This document shows positions 1 to 6,022 of a stretch of DNA of 7,691 nt, in pieces (position 1 is the stretch's first letter; each line of letters starts with the position of its first letter). The translations under genes and the position numbers were made by a program. The notes beneath the pieces are model-generated. The model saw nothing but the letters and a program-made list of their open reading frames with translations. It was not told the DNA's origin and searched no databases. The DNA lies in the NCBI GenBank assembly GCA_007117525.1, contig SKGJ01000096.1:1-7691 (forward strand), written 5' to 3'. Origin of the DNA: Alkalimonas sp. Its GTDB lineage: Bacteria > Pseudomonadota > Gammaproteobacteria > Enterobacterales > Alteromonadaceae.

Positions 1-6
1 AATTAA

Positions 7-10
7 CCTT
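7..10 (-). promoter_or_regulatory. Possible ribosome binding site of a gene beyond the left edge
   Basis: On the minus strand the window ends with AAGG followed by TTAATT. A start codon directly outside the window would therefore sit about 6-8 bases from this Shine-Dalgarno-like core. It lies downstream of the leftward promoter at 82-110, which is why I read it as a leader. The start codon itself is not visible, so this is inference. Confidence 0.3.
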
Positions 11-54
11 ATGTAAAATTTGTAGAGTTAGTGAATCTGTACGACGCGCAATAA

Positions 55-70
55 TGACAGAACATTGTCA
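55..70. repeat. Short inverted repeat TGACA-N6-TGTCA, operator-like
   Basis: TGACA at 55-59 and TGTCA at 66-70 form a perfect 5-bp dyad around a 6-base spacer. Relative to the leftward promoter at 82-110 it would lie at about +6 to +21, a typical place for a repressor operator. No regulator can be named from the sequence, and a 5-bp dyad in AT-rich DNA can arise by chance. Confidence 0.35.
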
Positions 71-81
71 ATTAATTCGCA

Positions 82-110
82 ATTATAGCTTTGCCCGTCT
101 TTGTTAACAA
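82..110 (-). promoter_or_regulatory. Leftward sigma70-type promoter
   Basis: Read on the minus strand, TTGTTA (105-110) and a perfect TATAAT (82-87) are separated by exactly 17 bases (88-104). Transcription would start near position 75 and run off the left edge. The -35 hexamer lies inside the palindrome TTGTTAACAA (101-110), so a protein bound there would compete with RNA polymerase. It points the same way as the kinase gene at 203-1813 but lies beyond its stop codon, so it probably serves the next gene to the left. Confidence 0.6.
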
Positions 111-126
111 GTATTTTTGTTAACAT
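101..126. repeat. Twin TTGTTAACAA palindromes at 16-bp period
   Basis: TTGTTAACAA (101-110) is a perfect 10-bp palindrome. A second copy with one change, TTGTTAACAT (117-126), starts exactly 16 bases later. GTTAACAA (103-110) and TTGTTAAC (117-124) also form an 8-bp hairpin with a 6-base loop. The first copy covers the -35 box of the leftward promoter and the second lies just upstream, which fits paired operator sites. As a terminator for the kinase it would be poor, because no T-tract follows it on either strand. Confidence 0.45.
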
Positions 127-202
127 TTAGCGCTGGAAGCTGTGTATTCATCGCCTTTTGCTTAATTTGTATTGGGAAATCAGTTGGTTAATCTTTAGCC
201 GT

Positions 203-1813
203 CTACTTGGTGATTACCGGAAACTCAATCAGCACATGCACACCTTCCCCCAAAGAGCTCTCCAGTTGAATCTTGCCCCGCAGCGCTTGTGTTACCAGGT
301 TATACACCAGGTGCAAACCAAGCCCGCTACCGCCTTCTCCCCGCTTGGTGGTGACAAAAGGGTCAAAGATGCGCTTGCGGATTTGCTCTGGCACGCCGAC
401 GCCATTGTCTTGATAAATAAGCTGGCACTGCTCGTTCTCAATGCTGACTGTAATGCTGATTTTACCGCTTTGTTCGTCGGGGAATGCATGAATCAGACTG
501 TTCATAATCAGGTTAATCAGGATCTGATTAATCGGGCCGGGCTTGCTCTCTATCCTGAGATTTTCCGGGCAGTTGACAATGACTTCATGATTGGTTTTTT
601 TCAGGTTAGGTCGAAGAGACAGCAGTACCTCATTGATCAGTTGCGCCACGCTAAAGTCGCGGGTGTTGTCGCTGGACTGATCGACCGCGACTTGCTTAAA
701 GCTGCGGATCAGGCTGGCTGCCCGTTCCAGGTTGCGGTACACAATACCCAGGTTTTCCTCTGCTTCACTTAAAAAACGCGCCAGCTGCGATGACGTCAGG
801 GTCTTTGCTGCAAAGTTTTGTTCGATGACTTTCAATTTGTCTTGCAACAGGCTGGAGGCTGTGACACCCAGACCAATAGGCGTATTCACCTCATGGGCGA
901 TGCCAGCTACCATCTGACCTAAACTGGAGATCTTCTCGGTTTCGACAATCTGATTTTGGTACTGGTGCAGTGTTTCCAGGGTGTTCAGCAGCTCTTGATT
1001 GGATTCTTTCAGCGCCAGAGTGCGCTCCGATATTTTTTGCTCCAGGCTTTGGTTTAATTGTCGGATTTCCTGTTCGGCATGATGTAACTTACTGAACTGG
1101 CGCTCAGTTTTATCCAGCATTTGATTTAAAGCCTTGCTAAAAGCAGCCAACTCAGCCAGATGAGTGTCTGGTGCTCTTAAACTGAAGTTTTGCGTTTTGG
1201 TAATGCTTTGCACTTGCTCAAGCAAGGTCTGCAACGGACCGGTCAAAAACCGTTGCAAGTGATTTGCTGCAAGAAAAGCCAGCAGCAATGCGACTAAGCC
1301 GATGGCAATATCGGATAACACTCTGTTCTGGCGGTAGGCTGCCAGCTCGGATTTGGTGGCACGCAGGTAAGTGTAGCCTATCAACTGATCCCGGTATTCG
1401 ATCGGATGCATCAACTCCAGGTAGTCGCGGCTTTGAACGGGTTTTTGCAGTTGGTCCAGACGATGATATTGGGTGGGGAAGGGGCCAATGGTGACTCTGT
1501 TGTAGCTGCTAAAAAACTCAGGCTGCGAGTCGGCACTGTTCAGGCTGTACAAATGAATATTGTTGATGATGGGCACCGCAGCAAAGGCCTGCAGTTGTTG
1601 CTCCAGGGTATCGGTGTCCTGGCGCTCCAAAGCCGCTGCGGTGCTAATGGCAATAATGGTAGCGTAAGCCTCAAGCTGTTGCTCAAGTTTTCGGTATTGG
1701 GCATTAATGTCATGGATACTTGAAAGGGCAAGCGACGCAATCAAGGTCAGGCTGCAAATGAGCATCACCATGCCAATCAGCAGCCCTTTAATTGAAAAGT
1801 TTTTATGCATCAT
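203..1813 (-). CDS. Membrane sensor histidine kinase (HAMP, HEVNTPIG-type H-box)
   Basis: This 536-residue two-component sensor kinase should sense a signal at or outside the inner membrane and autophosphorylate on a histidine. A first membrane segment (about residues 10-33) is followed by a periplasmic region of about 130 residues and a second membrane segment (about 168-185). The periplasmic region resembles CHASE8-type sensors in its HPIEYRDQLIGYTYLRA stretch. A HAMP linker (about 187-240) and a charged coiled coil (about 240-290) lead to the H-box LGQMVAGIAHEVNTPIG with phosphoacceptor His307. The ATPase domain shows the N-box (NLIMNSLIHAF, about 434-444), G1 (DNGVGVP, 469-475), F-box (FDPFVTTK) and G2 (GSGLGLHLV), so it should be active. 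No receiver domain is attached and no response regulator is in the window. Tandem ATGs begin the gene, with no clear Shine-Dalgarno sequence. The signal is unknown. Confidence 0.93.
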   Translation of the reverse strand: MMHKNFSIKGLLIGMVMLICSLTLIASLALSSIHDINAQYRKLEQQLEAYATIIAISTAAALERQDTDTLEQQLQAFAAVPIINNIHLYSLNSADSQPEFFSSYNRVTIGPFPTQYHRLDQLQKPVQSRDYLELMHPIEYRDQLIGYTYLRATKSELAAYRQNRVLSDIAIGLVALLLAFLAANHLQRFLTGPLQTLLEQVQSITKTQNFSLRAPDTHLAELAAFSKALNQMLDKTERQFSKLHHAEQEIRQLNQSLEQKISERTLALKESNQELLNTLETLHQYQNQIVETEKISSLGQMVAGIAHEVNTPIGLGVTASSLLQDKLKVIEQNFAAKTLTSSQLARFLSEAEENLGIVYRNLERAASLIRSFKQVAVDQSSDNTRDFSVAQLINEVLLSLRPNLKKTNHEVIVNCPENLRIESKPGPINQILINLIMNSLIHAFPDEQSGKISITVSIENEQCQLIYQDNGVGVPEQIRKRIFDPFVTTKRGEGGSGLGLHLVYNLVTQALRGKIQLESSLGEGVHVLIEFPVITK

Positions 1814-1872
1814 CGGCGCATGGTATCCCGGTCAGGTCTTAGAGGTGATTGCGTGCAAAAAACAATTCACAA

Positions 1873-1886
1873 AAAGCAAATGCTTT
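1873..1886. repeat. 14-bp dyad AAAGCA-AA-TGCTTT in the divergent intergenic region
   Basis: The arms at 1873-1878 and 1881-1886 are perfectly complementary around a 2-bp centre, which gives an operator-like DNA dyad rather than an RNA hairpin. It lies 60 bp upstream of the kinase start (minus) and about 104 bp upstream of the DUF3293 start (plus), so a bound protein could affect either gene. I found no convincing promoter for the kinase near it. Confidence 0.3.
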
Positions 1887-1989
1887 CTGCTCGCAAAGTC
1901 AGGCGTCTGCCTCTATGATGGTATGCAGAAAATGACGATTTCGCAAACCCCTGACTTGCTTTTAATTTTGAATGACAGTTGAGGCTTCC

Positions 1990-2385
1990 ATGGATTTGTG
2001 GCACCAGTACCAACAGGTCGTTTTTATCAGCTACCAGCCTTTTGCTAAAGACAGCAGTTTTGCCATTATCTCGGCCGCCAACCCTGCAGGAAACAACACT
2101 CCGTTAGGCTTTAACCTTTGCAGAAATATGGCATTGGCTGCTGCTTTGCATCAGTCTGGTGTGCGTTATCGGAAAATTATCGGCGCTGCCCCGGACAAAA
2201 GCTTTCAAGAACCAAGCTGGGCTGTTTTTTGTTCGAGGCCAGAAGCAACTTCCATAGCCATGGGCTGGCAACAAAATGCACTGTATTGGATTGAGCAGGG
2301 GGAGTTATGGTTGCTGCCGGCGCTGATGCAGCAAGAAGAAAAAGCGCTTGGTTCTTTTCAGCAGCGTTTAATCCTCGCGTCTTAG
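1990..2385 (+). CDS. DUF3293 domain-containing protein
   Basis: This is a 131-residue soluble protein with the DUF3293 look: an N-terminal LWHQYQQVVFISYQP stretch, then FAIISAANPAG, a middle part in which each residue pair seems to support an alpha/beta fold, and a C-terminal tail. The family is uncharacterised and no catalytic motif stands out. I chose ATG at 1990 because TGAGG ends 5 bases upstream and the conserved family start follows at once. An in-frame ATG at 1972 adds only six residues (MTVEAS) and has no ribosome binding site. The gene is monocistronic and divergent from the kinase. Its last 18 bp overlap the end of the opposite-strand gene at 2368-2685, with no room for a terminator between them. 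Confidence 0.8.
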   Translation: MDLWHQYQQVVFISYQPFAKDSSFAIISAANPAGNNTPLGFNLCRNMALAAALHQSGVRYRKIIGAAPDKSFQEPSWAVFCSRPEATSIAMGWQQNALYWIEQGELWLLPALMQQEEKALGSFQQRLILAS

Positions 2386-2685
2386 CACGCGCAATATAGG
2401 CTCGAGTTCCATGCCAAGCTGGGCCTCCAGCTGGCGCTTATCCATGCGTTGGCGAATTTGCGCCACTTCCGACTCCGGAGTTTGAAGAAAAGGCGCAAAA
2501 TCACTGACACAGATACAGCGCACTGCAGGCTCGGGTTGATCCGGTAATTGCATGATACGCACCAGCTGATGTGGGCAGGGAAAAGTTCGGTTGGGATCTT
2601 GCAAACAATCCTCAAAGGCTGCCCACGCTGTTGCCGGGCCAAAGAGCAAGCATGCTGCTGCAATCGAAACTTTCCTGCTAAACAT
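2368..2685 (-). CDS. Small predicted periplasmic four-cysteine protein, unknown function
   Basis: I do not recognise this 105-residue protein. Its N-terminus is a good Sec signal peptide: MFSRK, a hydrophobic stretch to about residue 18, then a signal peptidase I site at AWA-A (cleavage after residue 22). The mature part has four cysteines (27, 37, 57, 59), the last two as a CIC pair, which suggests disulfides or metal binding in the periplasm. The C-terminal third is charged and probably helical. The frame stays open to 2805 inside rsmC, but the ATG at 2685 is the sensible start. It follows the rsmC stop by 4 bases and begins directly with the signal peptide. It is the last gene of the trmB-rsmC cluster. 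The short stretch before Cys12 (IAAAC) is too close to the N-terminus for a lipoprotein signal. Confidence 0.75.
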   Translation of the reverse strand: MFSRKVSIAAACLLFGPATAWAAFEDCLQDPNRTFPCPHQLVRIMQLPDQPEPAVRCICVSDFAPFLQTPESEVAQIRQRMDKRQLEAQLGMELEPILRVLRRED

Positions 2686-2689
2686 GGGA

Positions 2690-3706
2690 TCAGGCTCCTG
2701 TTTTGATGCACTGGTAGATGGTAAAGCCAGCTTCCTGAGCCAGTATAGTACAGTGGCCGAAGCTTTCCTGCAGCCATTGCGCGTAAGGCAGGTGATTGTT
2801 GGCAACCAGTGTCAGGCTGCCTCCCGGGCTTAACCTGGACGGGCAAGCGCGGATAAAGGCTTCGGCAATGCTGTAGTCGGTTTTTTGACCGGTATGAAAA
2901 GGCGGGTTGCTGACAATGTGCTGAAAAACCGCCGTCTCTGCCGGCAAGCCATCTGCCAACAGCACAAGGCCCGACAGTTGGTTGGCTGCCAGGGTTGCTT
3001 CGGTGGCCGCTGTGGCCAGGGTACTGACATCGGAGGCAACAATCTCAAGGGCCGGGTTTTTCGCTTTCAGCCAGGCGGCGATGACACCGGAGCCGGAGGC
3101 AAAGTCGAGCACCCGACCCGATTGGATGTTATCCAGGTGCTTGAGCAATAAAGCGGTGCCTTTATCCAGTTTGCCATGGTTAAAAACCCCGGGATAGGAA
3201 TGGATTTGCAATGCGATGCCAGCCAGAGTGACTGTAAATGGCTGACTGGCTATAGCGGCAGGGCTTAACTTGCCGTTCACCACAAACCAAAGCGCATGGC
3301 GGGCATTGTCCAGTTTATGGGCTGATAATTGCCAGTTGCTCAGTTGTTTGGGCAGGGTTTTAATGCCACTTTTATTATCGCCGACGATAAAAACTTCAGC
3401 CGCTTCGGCCAGCAGAGGCTCCAGCTGAGTCAGCATAAAACCCAGCTGCTCTTTGCTCTTGGGGTAAAACAGCACCGCCGATGCGAAGCGCTGGGCAAAG
3501 CTGGGCTTTAGCGCGCTGCTGCATGGCAACCCTGCTTGCGAGTAGCGTTCGGCCACCGCCAGGTGTGAACTGTAAACGGCGCACTGCGGACGAAACGAAG
3601 CAGGCAGCTGGCTGGCCAACTGGTCCAGTGGTGGCTCGACCAGCAAGGTCGGACCCGGCAAGTCGGCCAGGTTACGCAGCAGCATTTGGCTGGCAGTGCT
3701 CAGCAT
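2690..3706 (-). CDS. rsmC: 16S rRNA (guanine(1207)-N(2))-methyltransferase RsmC
   Basis: RsmC methylates N2 of G1207 in 16S rRNA, acting on the 30S subunit with SAM as donor. The 338-residue length fits the family (E. coli about 343). The N-terminal half is the degenerate substrate-binding methyltransferase-like domain. The catalytic half starts near YPGVFNHGKLDKGTALLL (171-188). SAM motif I is VLDFASGSGVIAA (199-211), and the acidic ASDVS follows at about 224-228. The catalytic NPPF signature is SNPPFHTG (266-273). Motif I departs from the usual D-x-G-C-G-x-G: Gly-Cys is replaced by Ala-Ser, although the final GSG is kept. Only one base separates the gene from the trmB stop upstream, and the exported-protein gene begins 4 bases after its stop. 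All three are probably on one mRNA. Confidence 0.95.
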   Translation of the reverse strand: MLSTASQMLLRNLADLPGPTLLVEPPLDQLASQLPASFRPQCAVYSSHLAVAERYSQAGLPCSSALKPSFAQRFASAVLFYPKSKEQLGFMLTQLEPLLAEAAEVFIVGDNKSGIKTLPKQLSNWQLSAHKLDNARHALWFVVNGKLSPAAIASQPFTVTLAGIALQIHSYPGVFNHGKLDKGTALLLKHLDNIQSGRVLDFASGSGVIAAWLKAKNPALEIVASDVSTLATAATEATLAANQLSGLVLLADGLPAETAVFQHIVSNPPFHTGQKTDYSIAEAFIRACPSRLSPGGSLTLVANNHLPYAQWLQESFGHCTILAQEAGFTIYQCIKTGA

Positions 3707-3707
3707 G

Positions 3708-4445
3708 TTAAGACTCCCGCTTGAACATCAAGTCCCAAACACCATGGCCAAGCTTTTTACCACGGAGTTCAAACTTGGTCAGGGGCCGATGTGCCGGGCG
3801 CTCGATATAATCCTCAGTTGCGGACAGGTTGGCAAAGCCTTCGGCGGCCTGCATCACTTCCAGCATGTGCTCGGCATAATGCTCCCAGTCGGTCGCCATA
3901 TGAAACACGCCGCCTGGCGCCAGCTTTTGCCGCAGCTGCTGCACAAAGTCAGGCTGCACAATACGGCGTTTGTGGTGCTTCTTCTTCGGCCAGGGATCGG
4001 GGAAAAACAACTGAATGCAAGCCAGGCTTTGGTCGGGGATCATCTGCGCCAGCACTTCGACTGCATCGTGCTGAAATACCCGCAGATTGGTAATGCCAGC
4101 TGCTGCCGCATCAGCCAGGCAAGCACCGACACCAGGCCGGTGCACTTCAATGCCGATAAAGTTTTTTTCCGGCGCGGCCGCTGCCATTTGCACCAGGGAT
4201 TTGCCCATTCCAAAGCCGATTTCCAGTACGGTATCGGCCTTGCGGCCAAACAGGGCGGTTAAATCCAGCAGTTGGGGTTGGTAATCTACCCCCATGCCTG
4301 CCCAGTGCTGCTCCAGCGCCAGTTTCTGTGCTTTGGTTAAGCGCCCTTCCCGTAGCACAAAGCTGCGGATTTTCCGCATGTACGATGGGGACTCAGGCTG
4401 CTGGCTGACTGCAGGCTCAGCAGAAGGGGTTGGCTGTTCGCTCAT
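3708..4445 (-). CDS. trmB: tRNA (guanine(46)-N(7))-methyltransferase TrmB
   Basis: TrmB makes m7G at position 46 in the variable loop of tRNAs, using SAM. The 245 residues match the usual bacterial length. The first 20 or so residues are a Pro/Ser/Gln-rich, probably disordered tail. Diagnostic motifs follow in order: [10 protein letters not shown] (74-83) for SAM, FIGIEVH (96-102), [15 protein letters not shown] (147-161) as the TrmB signature and catalytic region, ATDWEHY (184-190), and the C-terminal [20 protein letters not shown] (220-239) with the conserved tRNA-recognition T-x-F-E. The ATG has GGAG (complement of 4452-4455) 6 bases upstream. It is the first gene of the trmB-rsmC-small protein cluster and is divergent from mutY, as in E. 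coli and relatives. Confidence 0.97.
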   Translation of the reverse strand: MSEQPTPSAEPAVSQQPESPSYMRKIRSFVLREGRLTKAQKLALEQHWAGMGVDYQPQLLDLTALFGRKADTVLEIGFGMGKSLVQMAAAAPEKNFIGIEVHRPGVGACLADAAAAGITNLRVFQHDAVEVLAQMIPDQSLACIQLFFPDPWPKKKHHKRRIVQPDFVQQLRQKLAPGGVFHMATDWEHYAEHMLEVMQAAEGFANLSATEDYIERPAHRPLTKFELRGKKLGHGVWDLMFKRES

Positions 4446-4477
4446 GGCGGGCTCCGGCTATCAAACTATGGCCGCGT

Positions 4478-4506
4478 ATTATCGGTGTTCTGCCTTTGAA
4501 GCTCAA
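4478..4506 (-). promoter_or_regulatory. Sigma70 promoter of the trmB-rsmC cluster
   Basis: On the minus strand, TTGAGC (4501-4506) and GATAAT (4478-4483) are separated by exactly 17 bases. This gives four of six and five of six matches to the consensus boxes. The start site would be near 4471, leaving a leader of about 26 bases that includes the GGAG ribosome binding site of trmB. No other promoter is evident within the three-gene cluster. Confidence 0.7.
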
Positions 4507-4528
4507 CCTGCATTTTTCCGACATAGCT

Positions 4529-4631
4529 GCCAGCTAGTTTTCATCCAGAAACGGGCTCCTGCCCTTATTCTGGAACGCATCCCTGCGCTGCGCTAGTGCC
4601 CGCCTTTCTGGACGGGCACTAGCTAGCTGGC
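4529..4631. repeat. Palindromic intergenic element (REP/MITE-like) with two hairpins
   Basis: The outer ends GCCAGCTAG (4529-4537) and CTAGCTGGC (4623-4631) are perfect 9-bp inverted repeats. Between them lie two hairpins. The left one pairs CCAGAA (4545-4550) with TTCTGG (4568-4573) and GGGC (4553-4556) with GCCC (4561-4564) around a TCCT loop. The right one is the 11-bp stem at 4592-4623. TTCTGGA recurs in both halves. Nested symmetry of this kind in a gap between genes is typical of dispersed extragenic palindromes or small non-autonomous elements. I cannot count genomic copies from one window, and no target-site duplication is clear. Confidence 0.5.
4592..4623. repeat. Perfect 11-bp stem-loop upstream of mutY
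   Basis: GCTAGTGCCCG (4592-4602) and CGGGCACTAGC (4613-4623) are exact reverse complements around the 10-base loop CCTTTCTGGA. The stem is GC-rich and should fold well in RNA or single-stranded DNA. No T-run follows it on either strand, so it is not a standard intrinsic terminator. It ends 51 bases before the mutY start, so a transcript starting upstream would carry it in the leader. Confidence 0.75.
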
Positions 4632-4674
4632 TGTGGCATACTGTGCCGATGGTCAGGCTTAAACAGAGGTAGCC

Positions 4675-5676
4675 TTGAACGATTTTGCACAACAGGTGAT
4701 TGATTGGCAACAACAGCAGGGGCGGCATGACTTGCCCTGGCAGCAAGCGATCACTCCCTACAAGGTACTGGTGTCGGAGTTGATGCTGCAGCAAACTCAG
4801 GTCAGCACTGTGATTCCGTATTTTCAGCGCTGGTTGGCGCGTTTTCCCGATGTGGAAACCCTGGCCCAGGCCGAACAGGATGAAGTGATGGCTCTGTGGC
4901 AGGGGCTGGGCTATTACGCCCGGGCGCGCAATCTGCACAAAGCGGCCAAAGCCATTGCCGAACTGGGGGCTTTTCCGTCCGATCTGGTCAGCCTGCAACA
5001 AATCCCGGGCATAGGGCGCTACACCGCCGGGGCCATCCTATCCTTTGCCTACGATGCGTATGGCCCTATTGTCGATGGCAATGTCCGCCGGTTGTTTTGC
5101 CGTTACTTCGCGCTGGAGGGGCATGCCGGTCAAAGTCAACTGGAAAAACGTCTGTGGCAACTGGCCGAGCAGCTAACACCGGTGCAGAACAACCGCCGTT
5201 TTGCTCAAGGCTTGCTGGACTTGGGTGCCACACTCTGTACTGCCCGCAAACCAGACTGCGAGCGCTGCCCGTTGCAAGTTGACTGTCAGGCGTATCGGTT
5301 GCAACAGGTCGAGCACTTTCCACGGCCGAAGCCGAAAAAAGCCAAACCCAGCAAAGAGGGACACTTTCTTTGGGTGCAGCAGCAGGACCAGCTGTTGCTG
5401 GAACAACGACCCGACAGTGGTATCTGGTCGTCGCTGCTGGCATTGCCGCAAGTGGATCCGGCGGATCCTGTGCTGCAGCAGGCCGAGTCGGTCGGCAGTT
5501 TTCGCCATCAGTTCAGTCATTACCAGCTGGAGGCAACCATTTGGCAGCCGCAGCAGCAGGTCGAGGAGCTGGCAGGGCAGGGCTGGTATCACCGCCGTCA
5601 GCTGACGGAAGTCGCTTTACCGGCGCCGATCCGCAAATGGATAGAGCAGCAGTTAAAGCAATCTGGCGTGGATTAA
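4675..5676 (+). CDS. mutY: Adenine DNA glycosylase MutY
   Basis: MutY removes adenine mispaired with 8-oxoguanine, preventing G:C to T:A mutations. The 333 residues carry every expected element. These are catalytic Glu35 (SELMLQQTQ), the helix-hairpin-helix LQQIPGIGRYTAGAI (107-121), catalytic Asp134 (VDGNVRR), and the 4Fe-4S loop C-X6-C-X2-C-X5-C at Cys188, 195, 198 and 204. The C-terminal NUDIX-like 8-oxoG reading domain (from about residue 228) ends with the FSH loop (280-282). I place the start at TTG 4675. AGAGG ends 5 bases upstream, an in-frame stop lies at 4660, and the N-terminus then aligns with E. coli MutY. The first in-frame ATG (Met37) would delete the catalytic Glu. It is divergent from trmB and precedes yggX by 37 bp, the common gammaproteobacterial order. 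I found no strong promoter directly upstream. Confidence 0.97.
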   Translation: MNDFAQQVIDWQQQQGRHDLPWQQAITPYKVLVSELMLQQTQVSTVIPYFQRWLARFPDVETLAQAEQDEVMALWQGLGYYARARNLHKAAKAIAELGAFPSDLVSLQQIPGIGRYTAGAILSFAYDAYGPIVDGNVRRLFCRYFALEGHAGQSQLEKRLWQLAEQLTPVQNNRRFAQGLLDLGATLCTARKPDCERCPLQVDCQAYRLQQVEHFPRPKPKKAKPSKEGHFLWVQQQDQLLLEQRPDSGIWSSLLALPQVDPADPVLQQAESVGSFRHQFSHYQLEATIWQPQQQVEELAGQGWYHRRQLTEVALPAPIRKWIEQQLKQSGVD

Positions 5677-5713
5677 GATAAACTAAGCAGAACTAAGGTG
5701 TTAAGAGGCGTTT

Positions 5714-5986
5714 ATGGCACGTACAGTTTTTTGCCAGTACCTGAAAAAAGAAGCGGCCGGGCTGGATTTTCAGCTCTACCCCGGTGAGCTGGGCAAGCAA
5801 ATTTTCGACTCCATCAGCAAAGAAGCCTGGGCTTTGTGGCAAGCCAAACAAACCATGCTGATCAATGAGAAAAAGCTCAATATGATGGATGCCGAGCATC
5901 GCAAGTTGCTGGAAGCTGAAATGAAAGCTTTTTTGTTTGAAGGCAAAGACATTGCCATTGACGGCTATACGCCACCCAAAAGCTGA
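5714..5986 (+). CDS. yggX: Probable Fe(2+)-trafficking protein YggX
   Basis: This 90-residue cytosolic protein is nearly collinear with E. coli YggX, which limits oxidative damage to iron-sulfur proteins and is thought to buffer or move Fe(II). Conserved blocks are [10 protein letters not shown] with Cys7, [47 protein letters not shown] and the C-terminal GYTPP. AAGAGG ends 5 bases before the ATG, which gives a strong ribosome binding site. It follows mutY by 37 bp on the same strand, as in E. coli. Because MutY is itself an iron-sulfur enzyme that acts on oxidative damage, joint expression makes sense. In E. coli yggX is under SoxRS control, but I see no Sox box here. Confidence 0.97.
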   Translation: MARTVFCQYLKKEAAGLDFQLYPGELGKQIFDSISKEAWALWQAKQTMLINEKKLNMMDAEHRKLLEAEMKAFLFEGKDIAIDGYTPPKS

Positions 5987-6001
5987 ACCAACCGACTGAA
6001 T

Positions 6002-6020
6002 CTCAGGAGAGCTCACTGAG
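6002..6020 (+). promoter_or_regulatory. Shine-Dalgarno region of gcvA inside a small hairpin
   Basis: CTCAG (6002-6006) can pair with CTGAG (6016-6020), and the purine-rich AGGAGA (6005-6010) is partly inside that stem. AGGAGA ends 12 bases before the ATG, which is rather far. Folding the hairpin would shorten the distance but hide part of the site, while a weaker GAG (6018-6020) lies close to the ATG. The effect on translation is inference. Confidence 0.3.
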
Positions 6021-6022
6021 CC

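Noticed and set aside
103..124. GTTAACAA hairpin as the terminator of the histidine kinase
   Set aside because: The stem is AT-rich, is followed by AAAG on the minus strand rather than a T-run, and overlaps a better-supported promoter.
158..772. 204-codon plus-strand open frame antisense to the histidine kinase
   Set aside because: It lies opposite conserved kinase catalytic motifs, has no recognisable domain and no good ribosome binding site. The kinase frame explains the open stretch.
2368..2685. Lipoprotein reading of the small exported protein (IAAAC near residue 12)
   Set aside because: The signal part before Cys12 would be only 11 residues and the lipobox is poor. The AWA-A site at residue 22 is a better cleavage site.
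2382..2846. 154-codon minus-strand frame overlapping the small exported protein and rsmC
   Set aside because: The neighbouring frame gives a coherent signal peptide directly after the rsmC stop, while this frame gives no recognisable protein.
3696..4262. 188-codon plus-strand open frame opposite trmB
   Set aside because: It covers TrmB's conserved motifs on the other strand, and its low-complexity Cys/His-rich translation resembles no family.
4294..4596. 100-codon plus-strand open frame opposite the trmB start and promoter
   Set aside because: It runs antisense through the trmB start and promoter into the palindromic element. Its tail is translated repeat DNA.
4592..4623. Hairpin as an intrinsic terminator between trmB and mutY
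   Set aside because: No T-run follows on either strand, and the flanking genes diverge, so no transcript needs to end here.
4534..5001. 155-codon minus-strand open frame across the palindromic element and the mutY start
   Set aside because: It is antisense to conserved MutY sequence and its C-terminal part is translated palindrome. There is no supporting start signal or domain.
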